Source of the DNA: Paracoccus kondratievae
GTDB lineage: Bacteria; Pseudomonadota; Alphaproteobacteria; Rhodobacterales; Rhodobacteraceae
DNA length: 64,000 nucleotides
Direction of reading: 5' to 3'
Assembly (NCBI RefSeq): GCF_009301415.1
Contig: NZ_CP045073.1
Span: forward strand, 1,441,501 to 1,505,500
Shown here piece after piece: positions 18,945 through 27,762 of the stretch (position 1 is its first letter; the number at the start of each line of letters is the position of its first letter). The translations under genes were made by a program, and so were the position numbers. The notes under the pieces are model-generated. The model did not search any database. It was not told the origin of the DNA and worked only from the letters and a program-made list of their open reading frames with translations.

Positions 18945-19229
18945 ATGTCCAAGGAATGGCCGCTCTGGGAGGTCTTCATCCGGGGCCAGCACGGGCTGAA
19001 CCACCGCCACGTCGGCAGTCTGCATGCGCCTGACGCCGAAATGGCGATCATGAACGCCCGCGACGTCTATACCCGCCGCAACGAGGGGGTTTCGATCTGG
19101 GTGGTGCGTTCGTCCGAGATCACCGCCTCCAGCCCCTCGGACAAGGGGCCGCTGTTCGAGCCCTCGAACAGCAAGGTCTATCGCCACCCGACCTTTTTCG
19201 ACATCCCCGAAGAAGTGGGGCATATGTGA
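18945..19229 (+). CDS. paaB: 1,2-phenylacetyl-CoA epoxidase subunit PaaB
   Basis: 94-residue small subunit that links PaaAC heterodimers in the epoxidase complex and is needed for activity in vivo. The family opening WPLWEVFIRGQHGLNHRHVG is shortened here but clear, and VYTRRNEGVSIWVV follows. The real start is the ATG at 18945 after an AGGGAGAG ribosome site. Its stop overlaps the paaC start by one base (TGATG). Confidence 0.95.
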   Translation: MSKEWPLWEVFIRGQHGLNHRHVGSLHAPDAEMAIMNARDVYTRRNEGVSIWVVRSSEITASSPSDKGPLFEPSNSKVYRHPTFFDIPEEVGHM

Positions 19230-20083
19230 TGCCGTCGCTGCCCGATATGACCACGCCCAATGTGGCGGATCTGGCGCGAGAGGCGGCGCAGACTGCCTCG
19301 GCCCATCCTGCGGTACCCCAGCCCGACGCCGGGCAGGAGGCCTTTTCCGAGATGCTGCTACGCCTTGGCGACAGCACGCTGATCCTTGGCCACCGCATCT
19401 CGGAATGGTGCGGCCACTCTCCGGCGCTGGAAGAGGATATCGCGCTGGCGAACGTGGCGCTGGACCTGATCGGCCAGACCCAGCTGTGGCTGAGCCTTGC
19501 CGGCGAGGTCGAGGGCAAGGGCCGCTCGGCTGACGATCTGGCCTATCTGCGGGACGCCTGGGATTTTCGTAACCTGCTGATCTGCGAGCGTCCGAACGGC
19601 GATTTCGGCCATACGCTGATGCGTCAGTTCCTGTTCGACGCCTGGCATCATGAACTGCTCAAGGCACTTGCGGCATCGTCCGATCCGCGTGTCGCCGAAA
19701 TCGCGGCCAAGGCGGGCAAGGAGGTGGCCTATCACCTCGAACGCTCTTCCGATCTGGTCGTGCGGCTTGGCGATGGGACCGAGGAAAGCCACCGCCGCAT
19801 GCAAGAGGCGCTTGATGATCTGTGGTCTTATGCGGGCGAGATGTTCATCGGTGATGCCAAGGATGCCGAAGTGGCGGCGCGTGGCATTGCGCCCGATCCC
19901 TCCAGCCTGCGTGCGGCATGGGATCAGACGCTACAGCACGTGCTGACCGAGGCGACCTTGCAGATCCCCGAAGGCAGTTTCGCGCATAAAGGTGGCAAAC
20001 AGGGCATCCACACCGAGCATCTGGGCTATATCCTGTCCGAGATGCAGTTCCTGCAGCGCGCCTATCCCGGTGCAAGCTGGTAA
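19229..20083 (+). CDS. paaC: 1,2-phenylacetyl-CoA epoxidase structural subunit PaaC
   Basis: 284-residue ferritin-fold partner of PaaA. PaaC lacks a working di-iron site and supports PaaA structurally. Recognisable segments are LRLGDSTLILGHRISEWCGH, DLIGQTQLWLSLAGE, YLRDAWDFRNLLICERPNGD and the C-terminal HTEHLGYILSEMQFLQR. A GTG three bases upstream is possible, but the ATG at 19229 overlapping the paaB stop is preferred for coupling. The first 35 residues are longer than in E. coli and rich in Ala/Pro, and a later in-frame ATG (MTTPN) could also be used. Confidence 0.93.
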   Translation: MPSLPDMTTPNVADLAREAAQTASAHPAVPQPDAGQEAFSEMLLRLGDSTLILGHRISEWCGHSPALEEDIALANVALDLIGQTQLWLSLAGEVEGKGRSADDLAYLRDAWDFRNLLICERPNGDFGHTLMRQFLFDAWHHELLKALAASSDPRVAEIAAKAGKEVAYHLERSSDLVVRLGDGTEESHRRMQEALDDLWSYAGEMFIGDAKDAEVAARGIAPDPSSLRAAWDQTLQHVLTEATLQIPEGSFAHKGGKQGIHTEHLGYILSEMQFLQRAYPGASW

Positions 20084-20087
20084 GCCC

Positions 20088-20609
20088 ATGGCCGCGCAGA
20101 CCCAACCCGGCGTCGAAGAGGTCTGGGGCTGGCTCTCGGAGGTGCCCGACCCGGAAATCCCGGTGATCAGCCTGACTGATCTGGGCATTATCCGCGGCGT
20201 GGAATGGCAGGGCGATACGCTGGTCGTCCGGGTCACGCCGACCTATTCCGGCTGCCCCGCGACCAGTGTCATCAACCTGGATATCGAAACCGCGCTGCGC
20301 CGCCACGGCATCGAAAAGCTGCGGCTGGAACGCCAGCTTACCCCGCCCTGGACCACCGACTGGATCAGCCCCGAGGGCCGGGAAAAGCTGCGCGCCTATG
20401 GCATTGCACCGCCCGTGGACGGGACGGCGGCGGATGGGGTACTGGCCGGGCGTATCGCCCGGATGACCGGCACGAACCTCAAGATCGCCTGCCCGCGCTG
20501 CGGCTCGACCCATACTGAAGGGATCAGCCAGTTCGGCTCGACCCCCTGCAAGGCGAGCTATCGCTGCAAGGACTGTCTGGAACCCTTTGACTATTTCAAA
20601 TGCATCTGA
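20088..20609 (+). CDS. paaD: PaaD, Fe-S assembly-type factor of the epoxidase complex
   Basis: 173-residue PaaD. The N-terminal DUF59/MIP18-like domain (VWGWLSEVPDPEIPVISLTDLG, shown in part) resembles Fe-S cluster maturation proteins. The C-terminal part is a zinc-ribbon-like module with CPRC and CKDC pairs. PaaD is needed for phenylacetate growth in E. coli and is thought to help mature the PaaE cluster or the PaaA di-iron site. It begins four bases after paaC; the upstream open extension lies inside paaC and is rejected. Confidence 0.93.
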   Translation: MAAQTQPGVEEVWGWLSEVPDPEIPVISLTDLGIIRGVEWQGDTLVVRVTPTYSGCPATSVINLDIETALRRHGIEKLRLERQLTPPWTTDWISPEGREKLRAYGIAPPVDGTAADGVLAGRIARMTGTNLKIACPRCGSTHTEGISQFGSTPCKASYRCKDCLEPFDYFKCI

Positions 20610-20640
20610 GAATGCGCCCCGCTTCAGGAAGGATACCCCC

Positions 20641-21720
20641 ATGGCACGCTTCCATCCGCTGAAGGTCACCGACGTGCGCCGCGAAACGCGCGACGCGGTG
20701 GTCGTCACCCTGGCGCCACGTGATGAGGATCGTGCGCTGTTCGGTTTTGTTCAGGGCCAATACCTGACCTTTCGCCGCGATTTTGATGGCGAAGAGCTGC
20801 GCCGCAGTTATTCGATCTGTGCCGGCGTTGACGACGGCTGCCTGAAGGTCGGGATCAAGCGCGTCGAAGGCGGCGCCTTCAGCACCTGGGCGAATGAGAA
20901 TCTGGTCCCCGGCGTCGAAATCGAGGCGATGCCGCCGATGGGCAAGTTCAATACCGAACTGAACCCCGTGGCCGAGCGCAGCTACCTCGCCGTCGCTGCG
21001 GGTTCGGGCATCACGCCGATCCTGTCGATCATCAAGACGGTGCTGGCGCGCGAACCGAAATCGCAGTTCACGCTGATCTATGCCAACCGTCAGGCCAGCT
21101 CGATCATGTTCCGCGAGGAGCTGGAGGATCTCAAGAACCTCTATCTGGGCCGGTTGTCGGTGCTGCATGTGCTTAAGGCCGAATCGCAAGAGATCGAGCT
21201 GTTCTCGGGTCGTATTGATGCCGAAAAGATGGCGGCGCTGTTCAGGCACTGGATCGACCCCAAGGCGCTGGACACCGCGTTCATCTGCGGGCCAGAGGGG
21301 ATGATGCTGACCGTTGCCGCCTCGCTGCGCGACCATGGTCTGCGGGACGATCAGATCAGGTTCGAGCTTTTTGCCAGCAGCCAGCCGGGCCGGGCCAAGG
21401 CGCGGGTGGTGTCGCGCGGGGCCTCGGGTGCCGATGGCAACGGTGTCGCGGGGACGGTGACGCTCGACGGGGTGACGCGCAGTTTCCAGATCGCGCGCGA
21501 GGGCGAGACGATCCTGGACGCCGCGCTCGCCAATGACATGGACGCGCCCTATTCCTGCAAGGCCGGCGTCTGTTCGACCTGCCGCTGCAAAGTGCTTGAG
21601 GGCGAGGTCGAGATGATGGTGAACCACGCGCTTGAGGATTACGAGGTCCGCGCCGGCTATGTCCTTAGCTGTCAGGCCCACCCGATCAGCGACCGCGTCG
21701 TCGTCAGCTACGACGAATGA
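20641..21720 (+). CDS. paaE: 1,2-phenylacetyl-CoA epoxidase reductase subunit PaaE
   Basis: 359-residue NADPH:ferredoxin-type reductase feeding electrons to PaaA. The order is an FAD-binding domain (RRSYSICAGVDDG, about 60-72), a nucleotide-binding domain (AAGSGITPILSI and FICGPEGMM), and a C-terminal plant-type [2Fe-2S] domain with cysteines in SCKAGVCSTCRCK and a later Cys in YVLSCQAHP. The start at 20641 is favoured over an upstream frame that overlaps paaD. The next gene begins 22 bp on with an AGGGAGG ribosome site. Confidence 0.95.
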   Translation: MARFHPLKVTDVRRETRDAVVVTLAPRDEDRALFGFVQGQYLTFRRDFDGEELRRSYSICAGVDDGCLKVGIKRVEGGAFSTWANENLVPGVEIEAMPPMGKFNTELNPVAERSYLAVAAGSGITPILSIIKTVLAREPKSQFTLIYANRQASSIMFREELEDLKNLYLGRLSVLHVLKAESQEIELFSGRIDAEKMAALFRHWIDPKALDTAFICGPEGMMLTVAASLRDHGLRDDQIRFELFASSQPGRAKARVVSRGASGADGNGVAGTVTLDGVTRSFQIAREGETILDAALANDMDAPYSCKAGVCSTCRCKVLEGEVEMMVNHALEDYEVRAGYVLSCQAHPISDRVVVSYDE

Positions 21721-21742
21721 TCCGCAGGGCAGGGAGGAAACA

Positions 21743-22495
21743 ATGTCCGACACCATGAATATCGAGGACTACCTTGCCCAGGGCGGCATCATGACCGCAC
21801 CGGGCAACGTCCCGCCCCGTTATCGCGGCGAGCTTTTGCGGCTGATGTCGTCTTTTGTGGACAGCGAACTGGCTGCCTCTGCCGGGTTTGCCAATGCGAT
21901 CAACTTTGCCCCCGGCATCAAAGAGCGCATCGCCGCCAGCCGCATCACCCTTGAAAAAGCCGATCATGCCGAACGGGTTCTGCGGGTGATGGGCGATTTT
22001 GGTACCGATATGGCTCGCTATCAGGCCAGCCATGACTGGTCCGCCCGGGTCCCGCGCGAGGCCGATCTGGGCGCGGCCCGCCGCCCGGGCGATATGCGGC
22101 TGTCAGTCTTTCACTATCCGATCACTGGCTGGACCGATGCGGTGGTGATGAATGTGCTGCAGGGTCTGGCGACCGGCGTGCAGATGACCGAACTGACCCG
22201 GGTCTCATATGGTCCGCTGGCCGAGGTCTTTCGCGGAATCGCCCCGCGTGAGGCGCGTCATGCCGAACTGGGGCTGGAGGGTCTGGCCCAGATTGCCGCG
22301 ACCGAAGAGGGGCGCGCCGAAGCGCGTGCCGCCGTCGCCTATTGGCGGCCCCGGGTGGCTGCAGGATTCGGCCTGACGCAATCGGACCGCTATGACACTT
22401 TGGCGCGCTTTGGCCTGCGCCACAGTCCCAACGCGGCGCTGCTGTCGCGGTGGGAGGCGCTGGCCTCTGAACATCTGGCCGCTTTCGGCCTGTAA
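21743..22495 (+). CDS. additional PaaA/PaaC-family ferritin-like protein in the paa operon
   Basis: 250-residue protein between paaE and paaZ that is not one of the five classical epoxidase subunits. It aligns by eye with PaaA. MTELTRVSYGPLAEVF matches PaaA's [15 protein letters not shown], and REARHAELG (Glu170-x-x-His173) matches PaaA's EESFHQRQG. Its counterpart of PaaA's DEAGH is EKADH, so His75 is kept but the residue three before it is Lys72, with Glu71 one position off. The di-iron site is therefore altered, perhaps non-functional as in PaaC. It may be an accessory or regulatory subunit, or an alternative oxygenase. An AGGGAGG ribosome site precedes the ATG. A hairpin at 22498-22543 separates it from paaZ. 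Confidence 0.8.
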   Translation: MSDTMNIEDYLAQGGIMTAPGNVPPRYRGELLRLMSSFVDSELAASAGFANAINFAPGIKERIAASRITLEKADHAERVLRVMGDFGTDMARYQASHDWSARVPREADLGAARRPGDMRLSVFHYPITGWTDAVVMNVLQGLATGVQMTELTRVSYGPLAEVFRGIAPREARHAELGLEGLAQIAATEEGRAEARAAVAYWRPRVAAGFGLTQSDRYDTLARFGLRHSPNAALLSRWEALASEHLAAFGL

Positions 22496-22497
22496 CC

Positions 22498-22543
22498 GGC
22501 CTGGGCCGCCTGTCCGCCACAAGGTGACTGCGCGGCCCTGGCC
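22498..22543 (+). other. intra-operon hairpin before paaZ
   Basis: GGCCTGGGCCGC (22498-22509) can pair with GCGGCCCTGGCC (22532-22543) with one mismatch, enclosing 22 nt. There is no T tract, only CTTTGA, so it is more likely an RNA-stability or partial-attenuation element than a full terminator. Confidence 0.35.
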
Positions 22544-22570
22544 CTTTGACGAATGACTTAAGGAAACGCC

Positions 22571-24631
22571 ATGACCAACTCGCGCCGTCTTGAAAGCTAT
22601 GTCTGCGGACGCTGGACCCCGGGCAGCGGCCAGGGCCAGACCCTGCGCGATGCCGCAACCGGCGAGCCCGTTGCCGTGATCGACTCTGCCGGCCTGGATT
22701 TCGCCGCCGTACTTGCCCATGGGCGCGAGGCGGCGGGGCCAAAGCTGCGCGCCATGACCTTTCATGAGCGCGCCTCCATGCTCAAGGCGCTTGGTCTGGC
22801 GCTGATGGCGCAGAAAGAGGAATTCTACGCCGAAAGCCTGCACACCGGCGCGACCCGAGCCGATGGTTGGGTCGATATCGAGGGCGGGATCGGCACCATG
22901 CTGACCTATGCCTCGAAAGGGCGGCGGGAATTGCCGAACGCCCGGGTTCTGACTGATGGCGAGGTCGAGCCGCTGTCGCGCGACACAAGCTTCAGCGCCC
23001 AGCATATCCTGACGCCTCTGCAGGGGGTGGCGGTTCATATCAACGCCTTCAACTTTCCGATCTGGGGGATGCTGGAAAAGATTGCGCCGACGCTGCTGGC
23101 GGGGATGCCCTGCGTGGTCAAACCTGCCTCGCAGACCGCCTATCTGACCGAGTTGATGGTGCGCCGCATTGTCGGGACCGGCATCCTGCCCGAAGGGGCG
23201 CTGCAACTTATCTGCGGCTCGGTCGGGGATCTTTTGGATCATGTCACCGAACAGGATGCGGTGACCTTTACCGGCTCGGCGGCGACGGGGCGCAAGCTCA
23301 GGACCCATCCGGCGGTCATCGCCAACTCTGTCCGCTTTACCATGGAGGCGGACAGTCTGAACGCCGCGATCCTTGGCCCTGATGCAGTGGCTGGTACGCC
23401 CGAGTTCGATCTGTTCGTGCGCGAGGTTGCGCGTGAGATGACGGTGAAGGCCGGGCAGAAATGCACCGCCATCCGCCGGGTCATCGTGCCGCGCGGTCAG
23501 ATCGACGCGCTTGTCGCCGCCCTGGGCGAGCGGCTGGCGGGTACCGCCGTCGGCCTGCCGGGCGATGAGGGTACGCGTATGGGGGCGCTTGCAAGCCTTG
23601 ATCAGCGCGACGAGGTCCGCGCCCGCATCCGCGACCTGCAAGCGGCGGCCGAGATCGTCGCGGGCGATCCTGACGATGTACGCCTGACCTCGGGGGACGC
23701 GGGGCAGGGGGCCTTTATGAACCCGGTTCTGCTTCATGCCGCGAAACCCTTTGAGGCCGCAGCGGTGCATGAGGTCGAGGCTTTCGGCCCGGTTTCGACC
23801 GTCATGCCCTATGATGATCTGGACGAGGCGGTGGTGCTGGCACAGATGGGCCGCGGCTCGCTGGTGTCCTCGGTCTTTACCGATGATCCGAAAGTCGCCG
23901 AAGAGGTCGTTCTGGGCGTCGCTCCCTTCCATGGCCGGGTGCTGATCGGCAACCGCGCTTCGGCCAAAAGCTCGACCGGGCATGGCTCTCCGCTGGCGCC
24001 GCTGGTGCATGGCGGCCCGGGCCGCGCTGGCGGCGGTGAAGAGATGGGCGGCATTCGCGGCGTCAAGCATTACATGCAGCGCACCGCCGTTCAGGGCACG
24101 CCACGGCTTTTGTCCGCAGTGACCGGGCGCTGGATCGAAGGGGCCGAGGCGCAACAGGGCGTCCATCCTTTCCGCAAATCGCTGGCCGAGCTGCAAATCG
24201 GTGACCAGCTGGTCACGGCGACCCGCACCATCACCCGCGAGGATGTCGAGCACTTCGCCCATTTCACCGGCGACACGTTCTATGCCCATATGGACGAGGC
24301 CTCGGCCAAGGCGAACCCGTTCTTTGACGACCGGGTGGCGCATGGCTATCTGATCGCCAGCTTTGCCGCCGGTCTTTTTGTCGAGCCGAACCCCGGCCCG
24401 GTGCTGGCCAATTACGGCGTCGACAACCTGCGCTTTCTGACCCCGGTTTACTTTGGCGACACGTTGCAGGTGCGGTTGACCTGCAAAGAGATCAATCCGC
24501 GCGAAAACGCCGGTCATGGCGAGGTGCGTTGGGATTGCCGCGTGACCAATCAAAAGGACGAGGTCGTGGCGCAATATGACGTGCTGACCATGGTGGCCAA
24601 GGAATGGCCGCTGCCAGAAGCCGCGGAATAA
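22571..24631 (+). CDS. paaZ: bifunctional oxepin-CoA hydrolase / 3-oxo-5,6-dehydrosuberyl-CoA semialdehyde dehydrogenase PaaZ
   Basis: 686-residue fusion. The N-terminal aldehyde dehydrogenase domain has the catalytic Glu259 in TMEADSLN and Cys298 in KAGQKCTA. The C-terminal domain (from about residue 530) is a MaoC-type hydratase with the RITREDVEHFAHFTGD-like opening (here TITREDVEHF) and the FFDDRVAHGYLIASFAAGL active-site segment. PaaZ opens the oxepin-CoA ring and oxidises the resulting aldehyde before a dead-end cyclisation can occur. Both halves look intact. It is probably the last gene of the paaJABCDE operon, with a hairpin downstream. Confidence 0.95.
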   Translation: MTNSRRLESYVCGRWTPGSGQGQTLRDAATGEPVAVIDSAGLDFAAVLAHGREAAGPKLRAMTFHERASMLKALGLALMAQKEEFYAESLHTGATRADGWVDIEGGIGTMLTYASKGRRELPNARVLTDGEVEPLSRDTSFSAQHILTPLQGVAVHINAFNFPIWGMLEKIAPTLLAGMPCVVKPASQTAYLTELMVRRIVGTGILPEGALQLICGSVGDLLDHVTEQDAVTFTGSAATGRKLRTHPAVIANSVRFTMEADSLNAAILGPDAVAGTPEFDLFVREVAREMTVKAGQKCTAIRRVIVPRGQIDALVAALGERLAGTAVGLPGDEGTRMGALASLDQRDEVRARIRDLQAAAEIVAGDPDDVRLTSGDAGQGAFMNPVLLHAAKPFEAAAVHEVEAFGPVSTVMPYDDLDEAVVLAQMGRGSLVSSVFTDDPKVAEEVVLGVAPFHGRVLIGNRASAKSSTGHGSPLAPLVHGGPGRAGGGEEMGGIRGVKHYMQRTAVQGTPRLLSAVTGRWIEGAEAQQGVHPFRKSLAELQIGDQLVTATRTITREDVEHFAHFTGDTFYAHMDEASAKANPFFDDRVAHGYLIASFAAGLFVEPNPGPVLANYGVDNLRFLTPVYFGDTLQVRLTCKEINPRENAGHGEVRWDCRVTNQKDEVVAQYDVLTMVAKEWPLPEAAE

Positions 24632-24641
24632 CAGAACTGAA

Positions 24642-24667
24642 CCGGGCGATGCTTTGGGGTCGCCCGG
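24642..24667. terminator. hairpin between convergent paaZ and acetyltransferase gene
   Basis: CCGGGCGA and TCGCCCGG form a perfect 8-bp stem with a 10-nt loop, located 11 bp after the paaZ stop. There is no clear T tract on either side, so termination strength is uncertain. Confidence 0.45.
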
Positions 24668-24679
24668 CACTTACCGATA

Positions 24680-25168
24680 TCAGAGCTTCAGCGCCCAGAA
24701 TTCGCGCGTGAATGTCTGACCACAGGCTATCACGCCGGGGGTGGCTTCGGTCAGTTCGAACCCCAGCCGCGCATAGAGGCGCCGCGCCTCTTGCAGGCAG
24801 TCATAGGTTTCCAGCCGCACTTCGGTCATGTCGTGATTTCGCGCATGGGTAAGGGCGGTTGCGACCATCCTGCGGGCAAGGCCATGGCCGCGGAATGCGG
24901 GCAGAACCAGCACGAAGTTGAGGAAGGCAGAGCGTTCGGGGCGTTCGGAAATCGCAATCGAGGCAGCACGTTGCCCGTCTGTCCCGGCAATCCAGATGCG
25001 GCTGAAATCGGTGCTGTTTTTGATAAAAGCTGCGACTTTTTCCGCGGTGCTGTCGCGAAAGCTGGGGCCAAAGCCGAATTCCTTGGCATAGATCGTCTCG
25101 TGCTGCCTGATCAGCCAGTCCAGATCGCTGTTGTCGGCAAGGCTGATAGAGGCGGTCGATGCAGGCAT
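24680..25168 (-). CDS. GNAT-family N-acetyltransferase
   Basis: 162-residue acetyltransferase. The acetyl-CoA-binding region is LVLPAFRGHGLARRMVATAL, and the C-terminal RLYARLGFELTEA fits the GNAT fold. The N-terminus (DLDWLIRQHETIYAKEFGFG) resembles the GNAT half of MarR-GNAT fusion proteins, but no MarR domain is present here. The acceptor is unknown. It is read leftward after the TetR regulator with a 75-bp gap and may be an extra gene at the end of the paaGIK-regulator transcript. Confidence 0.8.
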   Translation of the reverse strand: MPASTASISLADNSDLDWLIRQHETIYAKEFGFGPSFRDSTAEKVAAFIKNSTDFSRIWIAGTDGQRAASIAISERPERSAFLNFVLVLPAFRGHGLARRMVATALTHARNHDMTEVRLETYDCLQEARRLYARLGFELTEATPGVIACGQTFTREFWALKL

Positions 25169-25243
25169 GGCCTGGGCTTTGGGACGGCGGGAAGACCTGG
25201 CGACCCTAGCGCCAATCCGGTCAAATGGATACCCGATCCGTTG

Positions 25244-25843
25244 TCACTTCACCGCCTTGATGCCTTCAAGGATCAGGGTGGTGGCGACGTCGGCATAATC
25301 CTCGCGCGTGATGCGGCCACCGTCGCGGAACCACATATAGACCCAGTTCATCATGCCAAACAGCGACATGGTCACCGGGGTCAGCAACGGGCGCTCGGGG
25401 TTGTCGAGGCTAGGGTTGATTTCGCGCAGGACCATGGCAAAGCGGCGCACGATACGGCGTTCAACCGCGAGGATTTCGGCCTTTTGCTCATCCGGCAGGG
25501 CTGAGGTCGCGTTCAGCTGGACCTTGTGCTGGTTATCCGCGCCGCGATAGCGGTCAAGGACAGTGCCGACCAGCTGGCGCAGACGCTGCCGTGGCGGCAG
25601 ATCGGCGTCGTCGGCGTCCTGGATTGCGGCATCCAGCTCTTCGAGGTGGGTGATGATGATGGCGAAGATCAGCGCGTCCTTGCTGGGGTAGTAATGGTAA
25701 AGCAGGGCCTTGGAGACCTGGCTATGCGCCGCGATCTGCGCCATCGACGCTTTTTCCATTCCCAGATCGGCAAAGACCTCGGCGGCCTTGTCCAAAAGAA
25801 CGCGCTGCTTTTCCTCGAAATCGGCTGCCCGTGTCCGCGCCAT
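25244..25843 (-). CDS. paaR: TetR-family regulator, probable PaaR
   Basis: 199-residue repressor with an N-terminal TetR helix-turn-helix (ASMAQIAAHSQVSKALLYHYYPSKDAL, about 32-58) and a helical C-terminal domain ending in EGIKAVK. TetR proteins encoded beside paaK control phenylacetate genes in betaproteobacteria and Thermus, with phenylacetyl-CoA as inducer. Here it follows paaK in a leftward run paaG-paaI-paaK-this gene, and the island contains two matching TetR-type palindromes. The name is by context and similarity, so moderately sure. Confidence 0.75.
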   Translation of the reverse strand: MARTRAADFEEKQRVLLDKAAEVFADLGMEKASMAQIAAHSQVSKALLYHYYPSKDALIFAIIITHLEELDAAIQDADDADLPPRQRLRQLVGTVLDRYRGADNQHKVQLNATSALPDEQKAEILAVERRIVRRFAMVLREINPSLDNPERPLLTPVTMSLFGMMNWVYMWFRDGGRITREDYADVATTLILEGIKAVK

Positions 25844-25960
25844 GCCATCCTCTTGTCATTCATCCGCCCGCTTTCTGGGGCGGGAAAACCGGGGAGCCTT
25901 AGCCCCCCGACGCCTTAGCGCCTTTGTTACCGCATGTCATGTCGATGACGCGGTGCGGCA

Positions 25961-27271
25961 TCATGTCCTGGGGCGGTTGTCAACCACCCGCTTGGCCTTG
26001 CCTTCCGAACGGGCAACGCTGCCCGGATCGCAAACCTCGATCCTGGTCGAGACGCCGACCACGCTTTTGATGTGGTGGGCAAGCTCTTTGGCCGACTGGG
26101 TGCGGGCCGCATCGTCGGTGCGGCCGGGGGCGCATTCAACATGGACGATCATGCTGTCCATCCGGCCCGAACGGCTGAGCTCGATCTGGAAATGCGGGGC
26201 AAGGCCGGTGCATTTCAGGATCTGTTCCTCGATCTGGGTCGGAAAAACGTTAACGCCGCGCAGGATGATCATGTCGTCACTGCGCCCTGTGATCTTTTCG
26301 ATCCGGCGCATACTGCGCGCCGTGCCGGGCAGCAGGCGGGTCAGGTCGCGGGTGCGATAGCGCACCATCGGCAAACCTTCCTTGGTCAGCGTGGTGATGA
26401 CCAGTTCACCCATCTCACCATCGGGCAGGACCTCGCCGGTCGTGGGGTCGATGATCTCGGGGTAGAAATGGTCTTCCCAGAAATGCAGCCCGTCCTTGGT
26501 CTCGACGCACTCCATGGCGACGCCCGGGCCCATGACTTCGGAAAGGCCGTAGATATCGACGGCATGCATGTCGAAGGCTTCTTCGATCTCTTGCCGCATG
26601 GAGTTGGTCCAGGGTTCGGCGCCGAAGATCCCGATCTCAAGCGAGGATTCGCGCGGATCAAGGCCCTGCCGGCGGAATTCATCAAGGATCGACAGCATGT
26701 AGCTGGGGGTCACCATGATGATGCGCGGACGGAAGTCGTTGATCAGCGTCACCTGCCGCTCGGTCATGCCGCCCGAGATCGGGACGACGGTGCAGCCCAG
26801 CCGCTCGGCCCCGTAATGCGCACCAAGGCCACCGGTGAACAGCCCGTAGCCATAGGCGTTGTGCAGGATATCGCCCCGCCGCCCGCCAGCTGCGCGGATC
26901 GAGCGCGCGATCAGATTCGCCCAATGGTCGATATCGGCCTGGGTATAGCCCACCACGGTCGGCTTGCCCGTAGTCCCGGACGAGCCGTGGATACGCACCA
27001 GCCTGGACTGCGGAACCGCGAACATTCCAAAGGGATAGGTGTCACGCAGGTCCTGTTTGGTGGTAAAGGGGAACCTGGCGATATCCGCGAGCGATTTCAG
27101 ATCCTCGGGATGCGCGTCATGTTCGATGAACCGCTTGCGATAGAAAGGCGAGTTTTCGAAAGCGTGTTTCAATGACCGCTTCATGCGGTGGAACTGCAGG
27201 GCTTCGATCTCATCGCGCGAGGCGGTTTCGATCGGGTCCAGTTCCTTTTTTTCTGGCGCCAGTGGTTGCAT
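25961..27271 (-). CDS. paaK: phenylacetate-CoA ligase PaaK
   Basis: 436-residue adenylate-forming ligase that activates phenylacetate to phenylacetyl-CoA with ATP and CoA, the entry step and the source of the inducer. The P-loop-like motif is GSSGTTGKPTVVGYT. Other family segments are YGYGLFTGGLGAHYG, DIYGLSEVMGPGVAMEC and, in the C-terminal domain, RSDDMIILRGVNVFPTQIE. A strong GGGAGGAA ribosome site precedes the ATG. It lies 29 bp after paaI. Confidence 0.96.
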   Translation of the reverse strand: MQPLAPEKKELDPIETASRDEIEALQFHRMKRSLKHAFENSPFYRKRFIEHDAHPEDLKSLADIARFPFTTKQDLRDTYPFGMFAVPQSRLVRIHGSSGTTGKPTVVGYTQADIDHWANLIARSIRAAGGRRGDILHNAYGYGLFTGGLGAHYGAERLGCTVVPISGGMTERQVTLINDFRPRIIMVTPSYMLSILDEFRRQGLDPRESSLEIGIFGAEPWTNSMRQEIEEAFDMHAVDIYGLSEVMGPGVAMECVETKDGLHFWEDHFYPEIIDPTTGEVLPDGEMGELVITTLTKEGLPMVRYRTRDLTRLLPGTARSMRRIEKITGRSDDMIILRGVNVFPTQIEEQILKCTGLAPHFQIELSRSGRMDSMIVHVECAPGRTDDAARTQSAKELAHHIKSVVGVSTRIEVCDPGSVARSEGKAKRVVDNRPRT

Positions 27272-27300
27272 TGTTCCTCCCCTCGGGAATTAGGTTGCGG

Positions 27301-27762
27301 TCAGGGCTCGACCGGCAGGTGGGTGCCCTTGACGGTGCGGGAATGGCCGCGGAACTCGGCCACATGCACACCGTCCTGATTGGTGATGCGGATATCGTAG
27401 ATGCCTGAGCGGCCGCGGCGTGAAACCTCGCGCGCCACCGCAGTCAGCCGGTCGCCGATGCGTCCCGGTTCGAGATAGGTGATCGAACAGTGCTGGGCGA
27501 CGACAAGCTGGTTGTAGCTGTTGCAGGCAAAGGCAAAGGCGCTGTCGGCCAGCGTGAACATATAGCCGCCGTGGCAATTGCCGTGGCCGTTCGACATGGC
27601 TTCGGTGATGGTCATCGAAAGCGTCGCTTCGCCCGGCGCGATATGGTCAAGGCTCATGCCCAGCCGCTGGCTGGCAGAATCGTCATTCCACATCGCACGG
27701 GCCGAGGCCTCGGCGATTTCTTGCGGGGTCATCTGCGAGACGGGTTTGGCGGCGTCGGTCAT
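27301..27762 (-). CDS. paaI: PaaI hotdog-fold acyl-CoA thioesterase
   Basis: 153-residue thioesterase that hydrolyses ring-hydroxylated or stalled phenylacetyl-CoA derivatives and frees CoA. The hotdog active-site region is NCHGGYMFTLADSAFAFACN, where the Asp is catalytic. Its start overlaps the paaG stop by four bases, so the two are translationally coupled. Confidence 0.94.
   Translation of the reverse strand: MTDAAKPVSQMTPQEIAEASARAMWNDDSASQRLGMSLDHIAPGEATLSMTITEAMSNGHGNCHGGYMFTLADSAFAFACNSYNQLVVAQHCSITYLEPGRIGDRLTAVAREVSRRGRSGIYDIRITNQDGVHVAEFRGHSRTVKGTHLPVEP

Noticed and set aside
22205..24670. 821-residue open frame antisense to paaZ
   Set aside because: Low-complexity, His/Arg/Gly-rich translation with no domain signal; the plus strand holds intact PaaZ with both active sites.
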